Source: Pelobates cultripes
Lineage: Eukaryota; Chordata; Amphibia; Anura; Pelobatidae
Reading direction: 5' to 3'
DNA length: 64,000 nucleotides
NCBI GenBank assembly: GCA_933207985.1
Contig: OW240912.1
Location: 247,169,558-247,233,557, forward strand
Shown: in pieces, positions 1-11,714 of the stretch
Layout of the letters: every line of letters starts with the position of its first letter
Position numbering within the stretch: the first letter of the stretch is position 1
Made by a program: the position numbers and the translations under genes
Notes under the pieces: model-generated
Told to the model about the DNA's origin: nothing
The model's input: only the letters and a program-made list of their open reading frames with translations
Database searches by the model: none

Positions 1-1405
1 CACGCTGTGCATCCACCTCCTGCTGGTCACTCCGATCTAGCGCCCCCCTGGGGCGGGGCGCCCTAAGGCAGCCACTTGTTCCACCTTATGGACGCGCCGG
101 CCCACCCATTCATTATCGGTACTGCCGGTGATTATCGGCCGATAGCGATGCTTACAAAAAATCTGAATATCAGTTGAAAATATCTGCAAAACCTATAATT
201 GGTCGAACCTAGTACCTAGATTCAATGTAGAGGATTGAGTGAAAGAGCTTTTAATTCAAATTTATACATTTCCTAGAATTTCTCAAATTGGGAAAATTCT
301 ACCAAGTCAGCCATGTTTTCAGTTTGACTATTTTGGCCTAAATTTTGAAAATCCCTTTTGGGCATTTTTTCTTAACTCCGAATTGTAGCACAATGAAATC
401 CAAATGGTAACATTTGGGCACAAATAGCTGATCTGGAAACATTCTCAAACTCTGCTAGAAGCAAAGTTTAGTCAATTTTGCAATTAAGTTTATATTTTGT
501 TGGTAATAATTAGGTATCGGAACTTCATCATGTCATTCATGGAGAAAGGTTCTACTCATTCACTTACTAGAAAATGTGTTCCATAGAATAACGTGGGGTT
601 TAATTTTCTAGATATTCCTGTACCAAATCTTCACGGTAGCATATTTAATATACAGTGTGTAGATGGGTCAGTTTTAGCAAGTACACAGGATTTTTTGGCA
701 TTGTGTGAAACCCATCTTGTAGTTTGCACTCGTGTGTATGAAATAGTTAAATGTAGTTGTCTCCAGATAGCAGGCCCCATACTATACTAAATGTAGTTCA
801 CACTAATGTTTGCCATAAGTGATCGATGACCTATAAAGTGAATGACTAAATATATGTATGCAGGGGTGTGGTATTTCAAGATACAAAAAACAACAACTTT
901 GTGTCATGACACAAAATAATTTGAGATTATAGCACCTGCCTAGAGCCTTCCATTATTCACTAAACTTCAAGCTTTTAGCAAATTCAATTCAAATGGAAAA
1001 CCTAAGAGAAAAAAAAGCTCACCTGGAAAACCTATCAAACTCTGCTATAGTGACAACCTTCTGCCTCCATTTTAGTGGATAATCCTGAGTGTCTCATTCT
1101 CTATCTCTCCCCATATTGTATGTGGTGAATGTGTGCTTTCTTCACGGAGCTGTCTGTGGTCTCTCTTGACTTCTTACCTGGGGTCCAATGGTCACTGCTA
1201 GAAGCTCTCTTCGCTTCGCTCAGTGATGCTCTAAGCAAGACCTTTGGCACCCCACAAAGTAAGTAACCAGGAAGTGTGGTTATGGTGCTTGGAGTATTCC
1301 TTTAACAAGTGGGGACTCTTTAGAACTTCAGTAGTTTTGAGACAGCAGTCGAGTCTTATCTAAAATTGTTTTATTACCATTTTTTTCCCCTGTTGTGCAA
1401 TGCAG
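1..1405. other. zbtb11 intron (partial) with repeat debris at left edge
   Basis: Non-coding. The first 180 bases resemble the TATCGG-rich end of the hAT element at 21158-22048 (attatcggccgatagcg) next to a GC-rich segment. I see nothing else that I can name before the exon at 1406. Confidence 0.5.
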
Positions 1406-1579
1406 GCTGCCATGAAACTGGTGCAGCGAGGTAAAAAGCGAATAATTGCCCCCAAAAGTGAAGGGCCCAATGTGGAAGCAGAACACAAGTGTAATGAATG
1501 TGGACTGGTTTTCCAGCGACGTTATGCTCTTATAATGCACAGCATGAAGCATGACAAGATAAAAGAATTCAAGTGTCCA
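1406..1579 (+). CDS. zbtb11: zbtb11 exon with finger 1 and start of finger 2
   Basis: The acceptor is tgcag|gctgcc and the donor cca|gtaagt, phase 0 at both ends. A basic linker (RGKKRI) precedes finger 1 (CNECGLVFQRRYALIMHSMKH). The exon ends with KCP, the first cysteine of finger 2, so an intron splits that finger between its cysteines. Confidence 0.93.
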
Positions 1580-4500
1580 GTAAGTAAACCAAGCACAACA
1601 AATCTTATCTTGTTTTCTTAAAGAGACTAGTAGTCATTCAATGTCGTAGTTCTAAAATCAGGATATCCGCAAACAAATTTTTAGCTGCGCAGCCAGTTAA
1701 ATTCTTAAAGGTGCACTCCAGACACAAAGCACTTAAGCCTGTTTTGGGGTATATCTACTAAGTAGTTAAACCATTGCAATGTGGTGTTCCTTTAATAGTA
1801 AACCTAATTTTGTATAACTATTAAAGTGTAATTACAATTTGTCCTCATACCACAGGTTCACCACTTCAATTCACTACTAGAATTGTGTTGCATATTGCCA
1901 TAGTCTGACTACAAACCGTAAGGATAAAGCTTACTTTTACAATAATTTCTGCTACTGCTGACGGTTTTTTTAAAACTAGATTTGCTTATATTTTTTGATT
2001 AGTGCACGCTCAAATTAATTAAAATCGCAGCATTCTGCTTTTATCATTCCTTTGTTTCCTGTAGTGTCTAGGTAATGAAACTATGGAGTTAAATATTGGG
2101 ACATTAGATATAAATAATTTTTCCTTCTACACAGTTGTGTACAAAAGAATTTCAATACAAGGCATCTCTGCGTGCTCATCTCATTAGACACACCCGCAAG
2201 CCAGACATCTGCGTTCCTGAACCAGAAGTGGAAGGGCCCACAAAAAGGCAATTTATTTGTGACATCTGTGGACGGACACTACCAAAACTTTATTCTTTGC
2301 GTCTGCACATGCTCAGACATACGGGAGTGAAGCCACATGCATGCAAGGTAACGTGACTGAAAACACATTCTATCCCAGCTCAGCAAATCCTGGTCACCAT
2401 GATGACTCAGAAATGGGGGTTGACGGGTTTTTTTTTTGTCCATCTCTGTAACCCTACACTATAACAGTGGTCTTTCTTTCTGATCTATGGAGTCTGCTCT
2501 TATGCCATAAATGTAGCTTTTGTCTGCTGATTGGCTCAGGAAATGAATGCTGTTAAAACACTAACAAAAGTAATAGTAATTTCTAAATTAGAGATATGAA
2601 TTATGAGGGCTGGCCACAATTCTCTGGGGAATTGTTTATGTCAAACCCATAGTCCTGCTGGGACCATAACCCCTTAAGGGTAGAAGCCATTTTCCAAGTT
2701 TTGATGCAGTAAAGTAATATAAGTGTTTTCTCTTAATTTATATGTATGTACACACACACAGACACACGTATATACTTTCAATAGTATTAACCCTTACCTT
2801 ACACTAACCCTGCCTTTACCCCTAAATATAACCCCAACTACAGCAATTCTGATATTAGAAATGGGTTTTACTATTTAAAGGGACACAAAGGTCACCAGAA
2901 CCAATACAGCTTAATGTAGGGGTTGTGTTGTCTATAACATGTCTCTAGAGGTTCAGTATTGTAAACTCTGCATTTTCAGAGAAAATTAAGTGTTTTTATT
3001 GCTGCCTAGTAACACCTCTAGGTAACGTCACTCACACTGCCTCTAGAGTTACTTCTTATTTCAGTCCTGCATTGTGTGCAGGACCTACGTTCAGCGTCTC
3101 CATGCTCTTCATGCTAAGTGCTCCCCATAGAGATGCATTAATTCAATGCATCTCTATAAAGAGATGCTGATTTAGCACAATGCAGCGTTTTGCCACACTT
3201 CGTTTAATTCTGAATGAAGCCTGGTTCCAAACCTATTCAATGGAGATTGTTTCTGGCAAAGTCCAATACTGATCCAACTCAGATCCAGGATGGTTTCCGC
3301 AAGCTGTACTCCAGAGAAAACACAGCTGAGCACAAGCGCTCTCAGCCACAGTTTTATGAATGAGTTAAAGGGTTTTGTGCATTGCTGATTTCCAGCACTG
3401 CACAGAGCTTATTGGTCAGTCTAGTTATGCTAACAATGGCCCCAGCTGACTTACAGGAGCCCCATGTATCCATTGATACCTTGGGTTAGTGATGTGAACA
3501 GGGATTTAATCCTACTCACACCACAATATCTATATAGGCATAAAAAAATCTTCGGGCACTAAATCATGGGCCATCAAATTTTACTATGCTCAGTCCAGAT
3601 ATGCTGGATATTCTATGCTGCCCAACAGGCTTTTAAGCCCACTTTATGTAGGCTGTCATAGAGCAACATAACATCCTTAAAGGGTTAACTAGTTAGTGAT
3701 TTTTTTTTTTTTTTTCACTGTTCATTTTATGTTATGCTACTTAAAACAATTTAAAAAAGAATGTGTGCACATAATATGTAATCTATGGTCCTGCTATGTT
3801 CCTTACATTTTAGATATGTGAGAAGACATTTACTCATAAGCATGGCTTAAAGATGCATCAAGCCTTACATGAATCCCAAAAGCAGTTCAAATGTGAAATG
3901 TGTGATAAGTCGTTTGTAACAAAACGCAATCTCCAGGAACACGTGAGCACTCATACAGGTAATGTTTCTATGACTTAATATAAGTGCATATTCTTGCATG
4001 GTTATGTTTGATCATGACCGACCCAATGCATTCAATACTAAATGTTTTTAAAAGTAATTAAAAAATTTTCCAAGGCCAGATGTATTTTTGTTTCCTTTAT
4101 TGCAAAGTATGTTTAACTCCTTAAGGACCAAACTTCTGGAATAAAAGGGAATCATGACATGTCATGTGTCCTTCAAGGGTTAATTTAGAATCTCGTATCT
4201 CCTACACTGATGGTGGCTTGTTAGACCCTGCAGGAGCCTCCTGTGTTTTAAAGTTCAATTTACAGAGCACCAGATGAAAAACTTTTAAAGTAAGGTAACA
4301 TGTGATTGAAAAGGAAACCATTAAAAAAATAATAATCATACAGGCTGTGTCAGTCACAGCCAGGGGAAGTGTGACTAGAGCTGCATAAAAATAAACCATT
4401 ATAACCAGTGCAACTAGAAAAGGCAAGTTTGTTTGTTCAATGCTTCATATGTGCAGAAGTTCAATAATTTTTGTGGAAACATTGGTGAATAAAAATCCTA

Positions 4501-7500
4501 GACTCCTATATTGCTACAATGGAGGTATTTTACATCCATATGCCCTCATCCGGTAGGTGGGGGGCATATCTACTAAACATTAAAACTATCGACTGGACAG
4601 CCATTGCTTCCCAGTTGCTAGAAAAGGCCCATAGGAATGGGATAGGGGCCTAAGAAATAACTAAGAGGATGTATGTGGGGTATGCTAGGGACCTATGCCC
4701 CCACCCATGGGCTTACATTATATGACTATATAGTGTTAAGCCCACCACTATGTTACAGTACCACACTATCGATAGTTCCTACGCTAATTTTACCATGGGA
4801 GAATAACATGCTAACTGCAATACTTACTATATTTATTGAATCATTGCAATCATTTATTATAGCGATTTGATATCTTTAATTGCTATAGGAAATGTAAATT
4901 GGCCTAGAGTGGTAGCCGCTCCTCACGTGGTTAACAGCTTCCCCATTATGTGTACACACTGGCTTTGTTGCCAGCACATTACCAATTCTATATATTCATC
5001 AGAGAAATGACCAAAGCGACTTCGGCACATAATGTATAGTTGATGTGATAAGGAGAAATATAGGAGGAATGTCATGCTCGCCTGTACCATCTGCATAGAC
5101 CTCAATAGAGATAATTAACACATGTGGGAATTGTTTTTTCCTTTAATGAAAAATCTGTACATTCTAGCAATTCCTATAGCATAATCTGTAGATGTTTTTT
5201 GAGCTTTCTGATTTAAGTTTAACATATGCCCCAGAACAGTTACACATTAAACTATGCCACATAATGATATATGTAAAAATAAATGCTTGTACACAATCAT
5301 ATTCTTTTCTTTTTTTCAGGAGTATCCAAATATCTTTGCTCTATATGTGGAAAGGCTTTCCACAGAGCATCCGGTCTTAGTAAACATATAAAGAAGCACA
5401 AGCCAAGAGTTGAGACTCGTGGATTTCACTGTACACAGTAAGTTTATGTAGTTATGGTAACAACCATAAGGTTCTTAGAGGGTAGTTATAATGGTTTTCT
5501 ATTCAGTAAAATACATAGATAAGTAAATGTCACATTTATTTTGTCAAGTTCAACACTGCTGATCATATACTTGGTCACAATAGTTATATGTATCTGCAAA
5601 TACTGCAACAACCCAAATCTGGAACCACGCTTTCTTTGTTTACCCATACTTAAATGTTCAAAAAAAAAGTCTTAACCAGCTATAAGAGTCGAAAAGTACA
5701 CTTGGATGCAAAAATAAACTCCATTTCTGCAGTAGTGATTTAATAATAGTTTGACATTCTACTTGAGGTAAAGAGAGGAAGGTTGCGCCAAAGGGGGAAA
5801 ACTTATTAATGAGAGAAAAAATATCTAAAAGAGAGTTAAATAACAATGGTAGGAGGTCACAAACTCAAACCACAAATAAAGCCAAATAGAGTCCTTATCC
5901 AAATCTTGCCAATGGAACAACCAACAGTCTTATAGGAGGAATGTGCTCTGTAGCAGTCAGATGGGAACAACTTGTGGGATCCATATGTGGAAACAAAGAA
6001 AGGATAATAGTGCAATAAGTCCAATTAAAAAAAAAAATCGATATTTCTAAGGCAACAGGGTCTAATTTAGACCTACTCATGTGTAACAGAGCTTTAAAAC
6101 AGCTCTAGTATGAAAGGCATACAGCGTTACAATCCCTACTTTTATAGGACACGTGAAGAGATGTAAATGTCACAGCAGATTTGTAGACCATAAAAGGGTT
6201 AAAAAAAGGAGACCACTAATAGTACTCACTGTATGAAAAGGATAGTAGGAGTGTGTATATGTGTGTGTGTATATATAATGTGTGTACTCACATTTTATTG
6301 AGCAGGCGGACTGCTCAATGAATCAGGCGTGAGTATGGGAACATACATTTAAAAAAAAAAAAAAAATTTATTGTACTTATTGAATTATTATGCTTTCTTT
6401 GTTTCCACATACGGATCCCACAAGTTGTTCCCATCTGACTGCTTCAGAGCACATTCCTCCTATAAGACTGTTGGTTGTTCCATTGGCAAGATTTGGATTA
6501 GGACTCTATTTGGCATTATTTGGGGTTTGAGTCCTACCATTGTTATTTAACTCTCTTTTAGATATTTTTTCTCAGTAATACGTTTTTTCCTTTGGCGCAA
6601 CCTTCCTCTCTTTACCTTTTGTATTACTCTTGTCAGTAGGGTTTAGGGGAAACCTAATCTTTTATAGCATTGGTTTTATTGGCGCTGTTTCCTTTGTTTT
6701 GTATTCTGACATTCTACTTGGCAAAAAATATCCAACTATTCCAGCTTTTGATGCATACAGCCACATTTTTTAAACAAAAAAAAAATGGTCTTGATGCATA
6801 CAACCACATTTTTTAAACAAAAAAAATGGTCTTGATTATACCTGATGACTTCATTGAGACCCACACTTAGGTCATGCTGTTAAACATGTCTGTTCTTCAT
6901 GCATCATCTATACTGTATTTCACAAGCTGCTCAGTAGATTAAATCACATGGGGACACCAGAGGCAACCGAACTAATTCTTCCCAATTAAGTGCCTGTGGC
7001 GTTTTATCGCTGCAGTTGGAAAAATTGCTGCTTAGTAGAAACAGCAATTTTATGATTGCAAGGCTAAACACTGCTCTAGTGGCTGTCTTCCTGATGGCCA
7101 TCATAGATGTTTTTGCATAAACAAACAGTCTCAATCTGTTCTGTGATGTACACGTCATTAATTGCTGATCAAAGGAAAGCATTGGATTCATTTGATTGGG
7201 CAAATAAGGAGTTTGTACGTGCATGTCTTTTGTCCAGTGCTTTTCTGTGAGACCTTCAGGGTGACTTAGCGGGAGGAGGAGGAGTGGGTGGGAGCAATGA
7301 ATTCACTCTTTTGACCTAGTTCAGGGGGGGCCTGCATCTAACTAGCGAGGAGAACACTATAGCATTAGGAATACAGGTCTATATTCATAACACTATAGTG
7401 TACATTTAAATGGTTACTCCCGGCACCATGACCAGTTTACTGGTATGAAGTGGTCATGGAGCCTGGAGTTGGTATGGGTAGCGTTTTGCTATAATATTCT

Positions 7501-10500
7501 GCAGTTTAGCCCCTTTGCTGCTGGGTGACAAATTTGGTATCTGATACCAGCACGCGCCAGACAACCAATGGCAGCTTGGCTCCTCTCAACTCGTCCAGCA
7601 TGCAGGAGTGACATCAGCTGTGGCCTCAACCCTGAATTAAGGTTATTTATTTTTTATTATTATGGGGGAGGTGGTGGCAGACTTGAACAGCAAGGGTTAC
7701 TCTAACCTAAACCAGTGTTTTACGAAAACACTCTTTTTTTTGGATGGAGTAACCCTTTACCAAATAACGTAGAATTGTTAAAAATGGAAACCCTGTCATT
7801 ATAGTATAATGCAGTCCCATAAATCTATGTGCTCATGCTTACAACAACACAGACTTGGAAGATCCTCTCTTTAATGTATGGTTTACTTAGTCATATATAT
7901 CGGTGTACCACTCACTTTAATAAATCATGTCTACTTTCATTTTTAATTTTAGTTTTCAAGCAGAAAAGTGTGGTTGTAGTGGGACAGGAGGTGTTTATAC
8001 ATAAGTTCAGAGACAAATTTGTGTAATCAGAGTTGTAGAAACATACATGTTGGAGAGTAGGGGTGATCTGTGGAGAGAATAGTGAATTCCGTCTATGCAA
8101 AAATTATTTAAAAAATAATTCTGTGAATGAACAATGGTGATGGTTGTGATTTGTTTCTTCATACTATTCTGTACTTTAAAATGAAAATGCCATACAGTTT
8201 TGGATTTGTACAGCATAAGAATAACCATATTGACATTAACTAATGTAAAAACTGGTTGAAGTTCGTATTTTGTGTATGCACTTAGTAATGATCACTATGA
8301 TCATATTAAACTTGTTTAATGTAGGTGTGATAAGAGTTTCTTTGGCTCCAGGGATCTACAACAACACATGAATAAGCACCTTGGCGTTAAGCCATTTGAA
8401 TGTGAATTTTGTGGAAAGTGCTACAGTTGGAAAAAAGATTGGTATTCGCATGTAAAATCTCACTCTGTTACTGAACCCTATAAGTAAGTATCATTCCTTT
8501 TTATTTATTTTTAATACAATTTTTTTACCTTCTTAAAAAAAGTTGAGTGCCTGTTCTAGTCATTCCATTTTGAATAATATTCTCACCAAGCTCAGTTTAA
8601 AATTGTTGCAAGCAAATAGAATAGCACAGAGAGTCTTGGAGGCAGGTTGCAGAGTGTAATTATTCTGCTGCAGTTATTGGCTATTTACCATTGATGTTCT
8701 ATTGAAGGCTGGGGCAAGCTGAAGTATGGTTACTGCTATGGTAGGGTACCATTTGCTCTGAGATGAGGCAGTCCAAATACACAGCTTCTATGAAAGGTAT
8801 TGCCAGTGAGCATCAAACAATACTTGACAATACTTTTTCTGTCTTGTATATCCCCCAACACATACAGTTTATCCAAACTACAGTGACCAAATAGGGACCC
8901 TATTTTGTTGGACGTTAGCCTTCCTGTCCTTGTTTCATTACAAATGTAACAAGAACAGTACCCCAGTGTAGGTTTTTCTTCTGTAGTTTTAAACTCTTGA
9001 TCCCATAACACTTTCTTGTTAATGATGGTATTTGAAACTGTGATCTGCCTGTTTAAAGGAATACTATTTGGTCAGGAACACAAACATGTATTCCTGACCA
9101 TATAGTGTAAAAAACTTCATGTAGTCCCCCTTACTTCCCTAAATATAGTAAAATTTAACTTTTTTATTCAAAATCTGCCTGCTTGGCTGACACCATCAGA
9201 AGTGATGAACTGAGCCAATCACAATGTTTTTCCATAGGAAAGCATTGGATTGACTGAGACTTTCAAGGAGGCAGATCAGGGGTAGAGCCAGCACAGCCCT
9301 GGCCAATCCGCATCTCTTCAGAGAGATGCTTTGAATCAATGAATCTCTGAGTAAAGTTCAGTATCTCCATTCAGAGTGTAGAGACACCGAATGTCAGTGG
9401 TGCCCGAGGAAGCAACTCTAGTAGCCATATAAGGAGTGGCCAGTGAAGGTATCTGTTTGCTGTAATGTAAATGCTGCCTTTTCTCTGTGGCGGAAAAAAA
9501 AGCAAAAACCCAGTGTTTACTGTAGAAAGTCTGAAGGGACTGATTCTACTCACCAAAACAAATACAATAAGCTGTAGTTGTTCTGGTGACTGTAGTGTCC
9601 CTATAAGTAAGAAATGGTTTTAGATGTTTAGCTATAGATTCCTGTGTTTACCTATGCATTCTATATTAAATAAGGAATTGAAAAAACATGATAAACTTAA
9701 CTAGTGTAAATGTGCATAGGCAGTATTACCTTTCTCTATATAATTGAATGTTTTTTATTGTCTTGTTTTTTGTTTTTTTTCAAGATGTAATGTTTGTGGG
9801 AAGGAGTTCTTTGAAAAGTCTCTATTCAGAAGGCATGTAAATAAGGCTACACATGGGAAGAAAGGGAGAACAAAGCAAAATGTGGAGAGAGTCTGTGAAC
9901 ACTGTGGAAAAATATTCACTCAGTTAAGAGAATACAGAAGGCACGTTAACAATCATGAAGGTATCTATCTACTCTTCATAAAAAGTCTCAAGAATACTTA
10001 TGTTTTCGCAGATGATTTACTTACACGAACTATATTATAATTAATGTTTTGCCAAAATCTTTAATTATTAACCTCTGCAAGCACATGCAGTCCTCACGGT
10101 CTGCTCCTTGCAATAGCAAGTTGATGCTGAGCTGCTGAGTAAATCAGGGAAATCTGTCTATTTGTGATCTAATATTCGGCCTGGGAAAGAAGCCAGTATG
10201 GCAGAGATCAGAGCCAGGTTCCCTTGACTATACTAGCAGTTAATATATATTTTAAGAGTTGCTGTCACAGTGCCTACAACTTAATTAGATTGCTCTCATT
10301 TTGAATACATTGATACATTGCACAGCTAAATACACTTCTAGTTGCTGTCATCCTGACGCCAACTAGATGGTGCTTCTGCACCCACCTCGGTTCTGTGACA
10401 TTCAAATCCCTCATGCATTGCATGAAGATTCAGTGCTTCTCTGTGGGAAGCATCCTCAAGCAGGGTAGATGAAAAAACACTGCAGGAGGAGTACATTCAG

Positions 10501-11714
10501 ACCAGAGGTGGGTGTTACAGAAGAGTAGGAAATGTGAGGTAAGCCAATATCTCAATATTTTATATTGAACATATCATGCATTTTTGTGGTTTATTATATA
10601 TGATATATTAAATGCATTTATGGGGGGGAGAGAGTGGGGTTACATTAATTTGAATCTGTCATAACTGCTTTACTTTAAGTTTTCCAATTTATTTTTCCCT
10701 GTGTGACCATCTGAGTTTGTGTGTGATTTGCTAGTGCCTTTGTGTCTATAAAGGAGTCCGTGGATGTAAGTGTTAAAATGTTAGGTTTCCATAGCATTTT
10801 ATATGAAGAAAGAAATGTTGCAACATTATCATTTAATTCATACAAAATAAAAAAACAACCACATTTTCCCTTAACCCCTTAAGGACACGTGACATGTCAT
10901 GATTCCATTTTATTCCAGAAGTTTGGTCCTTAAGGGGTTAAAAAAATTCGCTAATTGAATTTAACCCCTTAAAGACCAAACTTCTGGAATAAAAGGGAAT
11001 CATGACATGTCTCACATTTTAAAACAAGTAATGCTGGTGGTGGGCACTGGGGAACATCACTCATGTTTTACACATGGGTCCTGAATAACCAAGTCTTGCT
11101 CTGCTCTTATACAGATATATTTTGTACAAGTTTAGGTATTTCAGTTGCTTAATGCCTAATTTATTCTTACTAGCTGATCCTGTTTTGTAATTTTATTAGG
11201 GGTAAAGCCGTTTGAATGCTTGACATGTGGAGTGGCTTGGGCAGATGCTCGCTCTCTGAAACGCCATGTAAGGACACACACTGGAGAGCGGCCCTATGTC
11301 TGTCCTGTGTGCAATGAAGCCTATATAGATGCACGCACATTACGCAAGCACATGACCAAGTATCACAGTGATTATGTACCTTGCAAAATTATGTTGGAAA
11401 AGGATACTCTACAATTCCATAACCAGGGAACACAGGTGGAGCACGCTGTCAACATCCTGTCCACTGATTTAGAGGAGCCACATGCCGATGTTGTAACAGA
11501 AGAGATTGAGACAGTATTGGTTTCTGGAGACACAATTGAAGCCATCGAAGCAGTATCTAATGCCCAGGAATGTGCGGGTGTGGCTACACTGTCAGACCAA
11601 AGCATCATGCAAGTAGTAAATTATGTACTGGCCCAACAAGGGCAAAAAATTGGGGATGAACAGCACATAGAGACAGTAGAAGTGGAGGTTGACAACATTT
11701 CAGAGGAAGTTTAA
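1406..11714 (+). CDS. zbtb11: zbtb11, 3' part: seven exons, 12 C2H2 zinc fingers and C-terminal tail
   Basis: This is the C-terminal half of the BTB/zinc-finger transcription factor ZBTB11, a nuclear DNA-binding protein. Coding exons are 1406-1579, 2135-2347, 3814-3958, 5320-5437, 8325-8483, 9785-9960 and 11200-11714. They join in frame at GT/AG junctions and total 1500 bp, or 499 codons plus TAA. They encode twelve C2H2 fingers, the number known for ZBTB11. Finger 9 has an unusual H-x5-H spacing (HVNKATH). After the last finger comes an acidic tail of about 115 residues with no fingers. The BTB domain and 5' exons lie left of the window. The identification rests on the finger count, the tail (it contains LSDQSIMQVVNYVLAQQ) and the pcnp and trmt10c neighbours. 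It is convergent with pcnp. Confidence 0.95.
2135..2347 (+). CDS. zbtb11: zbtb11 exon with fingers 2-3 and start of finger 4
   Basis: The acceptor is ctacacag|ttgtgt and the donor aag|gtaacg, phase 0. It completes finger 2 (LCTKEFQYKASLRAHLIRH) and, after a linker of about 25 residues, encodes finger 3 (CDICGRTLPKLYSLRLHMLRH). It ends inside the cysteine pair of finger 4 (ACK). Confidence 0.94.
2875..3440 (+). mobile_element. TTAA MITE, GGGACACTATAG family (degraded)
   Basis: It starts at TTAA followed by AGGGACAC and shares the body of the complete copy at 26841-27421: gtcaccagaac, cagcttaatg, a ttcagagaaaat motif, and a direct-inverted atgcatctctat pair. The right end is unclear. It lies in the zbtb11 intron 2348-3813. 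Confidence 0.6.
3814..3958 (+). CDS. zbtb11: zbtb11 exon with fingers 4-5
   Basis: The acceptor is cattttag|atatgt and the donor acag|gtaatg, leaving phase 1. It completes finger 4 (ICEKTFTHKHGLKMHQALH) and encodes finger 5 (CEMCDKSFVTKRNLQEHVSTH). Confidence 0.94.
4113..4183 (+). mobile_element. Miniature TTAACCCCTTAAGGAC element, 71 bp
   Basis: It is bounded by TTAA at 4113-4116 and TTAA at 4180-4183. The ends are near-inverted (TTAACTCCTTAAGGAC and GTCCTTCAAGGGTTAA). The core aacttctggaataaaaggga recurs at 10871-10941, 10961-11013 and 46933-46985. Confidence 0.7.
4195..4450 (+). repeat. Fragment of an interspersed repeat shared with 25040-25220
   Basis: Segments such as cttgttagaccctgcaggag, ttaaagttcaatttacag and gtgattgaaaagg recur in the same order in the element at 24797-25220. 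This is a 3' fragment of that family. Confidence 0.6.
5320..5437 (+). CDS. zbtb11: zbtb11 exon with finger 6
   Basis: The acceptor is tttttcag|gagtat and the donor acaca|gtaagt. It encodes finger 6 (CSICGKAFHRASGLSKHIKKH) and the first cysteine of finger 7. The split codon CA|G joins to the next exon as Gln. Confidence 0.94.
5766..6706. mobile_element. Fold-back insertion with 14-bp target-site duplication
   Basis: Two arms of about 225-250 bp, roughly 5767-6020 and 6374-6617, are inverted copies of each other around a core of about 350 bp. After the right arm come about 90 bp ending gttttgtattc. The whole is flanked by the direct repeat TGACATTCTACTTG at 5752-5765 and 6707-6720. A TSD this long fits target-primed insertion (LINE, SINE or Penelope-like) better than a cut-and-paste transposon. 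No coding capacity is recognisable. Confidence 0.7.
6741..6837 (+). repeat. Tandem duplication of about 46 bp
   Basis: Two adjacent near-identical units each contain gatgcatacarccacatttt, an A-run and atggtcttgat. This is a local tandem duplication in the zbtb11 intron 5438-8324. Confidence 0.8.
7225..8324. other. Remainder of zbtb11 intron, repeat-derived
   Basis: The part at 7300-7760 has MITE-like signatures (ggaatacaggtctatattcataacactatag, ggttactcccggcaccatgacc). The rest is AT-rich sequence in which I see no gene. Confidence 0.4.
8325..8483 (+). CDS. zbtb11: zbtb11 exon with fingers 7-8
   Basis: The acceptor is aatgtag|gtgtga and the donor tataa|gtaagt. It encodes finger 7 (CDKSFFGSRDLQQHMNKH), the linker LGVKPF and finger 8 (CEFCGKCYSWKKDWYSHVKSH). 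The split codon AA|A is a Lys. Confidence 0.94.
9053..9604 (-). mobile_element. TTAA MITE, GGGACACTATAG family, inverted copy
   Basis: It starts TTAAAGGAATACTATTTGG and ends ...ctggtgactgtagtgtcccta, the reverse complement of the family's other end. The internal segment includes the reversed agagatgctttgaat motif of the copy at 26841-27421. The right-hand TTAA is lost by mutation. Confidence 0.7.
9785..9960 (+). CDS. zbtb11: zbtb11 exon with fingers 9-10
   Basis: The acceptor is ttttcaag|atgtaa and the donor gaag|gtatct, phase 1. Finger 9 (CNVCGKEF...HVNKATH) has widened histidine spacing and is followed by a basic linker (GKKGRTKQ). Finger 10 is CEHCGKIFTQLREYRRHVNNH. Confidence 0.94.
9961..10860. 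other. zbtb11 intron sequence with no recognisable feature
   Basis: Non-coding and AT-rich. I see no confident repeat or gene before the miniature elements at 10871. Confidence 0.4.
10871..10941 (-). mobile_element. Miniature TTAACCCCTTAAGGAC element, 71 bp, complete
   Basis: The termini TTAACCCCTTAAGGAC and GTCCTTAAGGGGTTAA are perfect 16-base inverted repeats around a 39-bp core. It is the same length as, and in the opposite orientation to, the copy at 4113-4183. Confidence 0.8.
10961..11013 (+). mobile_element. Miniature TTAA element, truncated copy
   Basis: It starts TTAACCCCTTAAAGACC and keeps the ctggaataaaagggaatcat core, but lacks the right terminus. It lies 19 bp from the preceding copy in opposite orientation. 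Confidence 0.7.
11200..11714 (+). CDS. zbtb11: zbtb11 terminal coding exon: fingers 11-12 and C-terminal tail
   Basis: The acceptor is ttttattag|ggg; the exon continues to TAA at 11712-11714. Fingers 11 and 12 are joined by a canonical TGERPY linker. Finger 12 (CPVCNEAYIDARTLRKHMTKYH) has H-x4-H spacing. The acidic tail ends EVEVDNISEEV. Confidence 0.95.
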
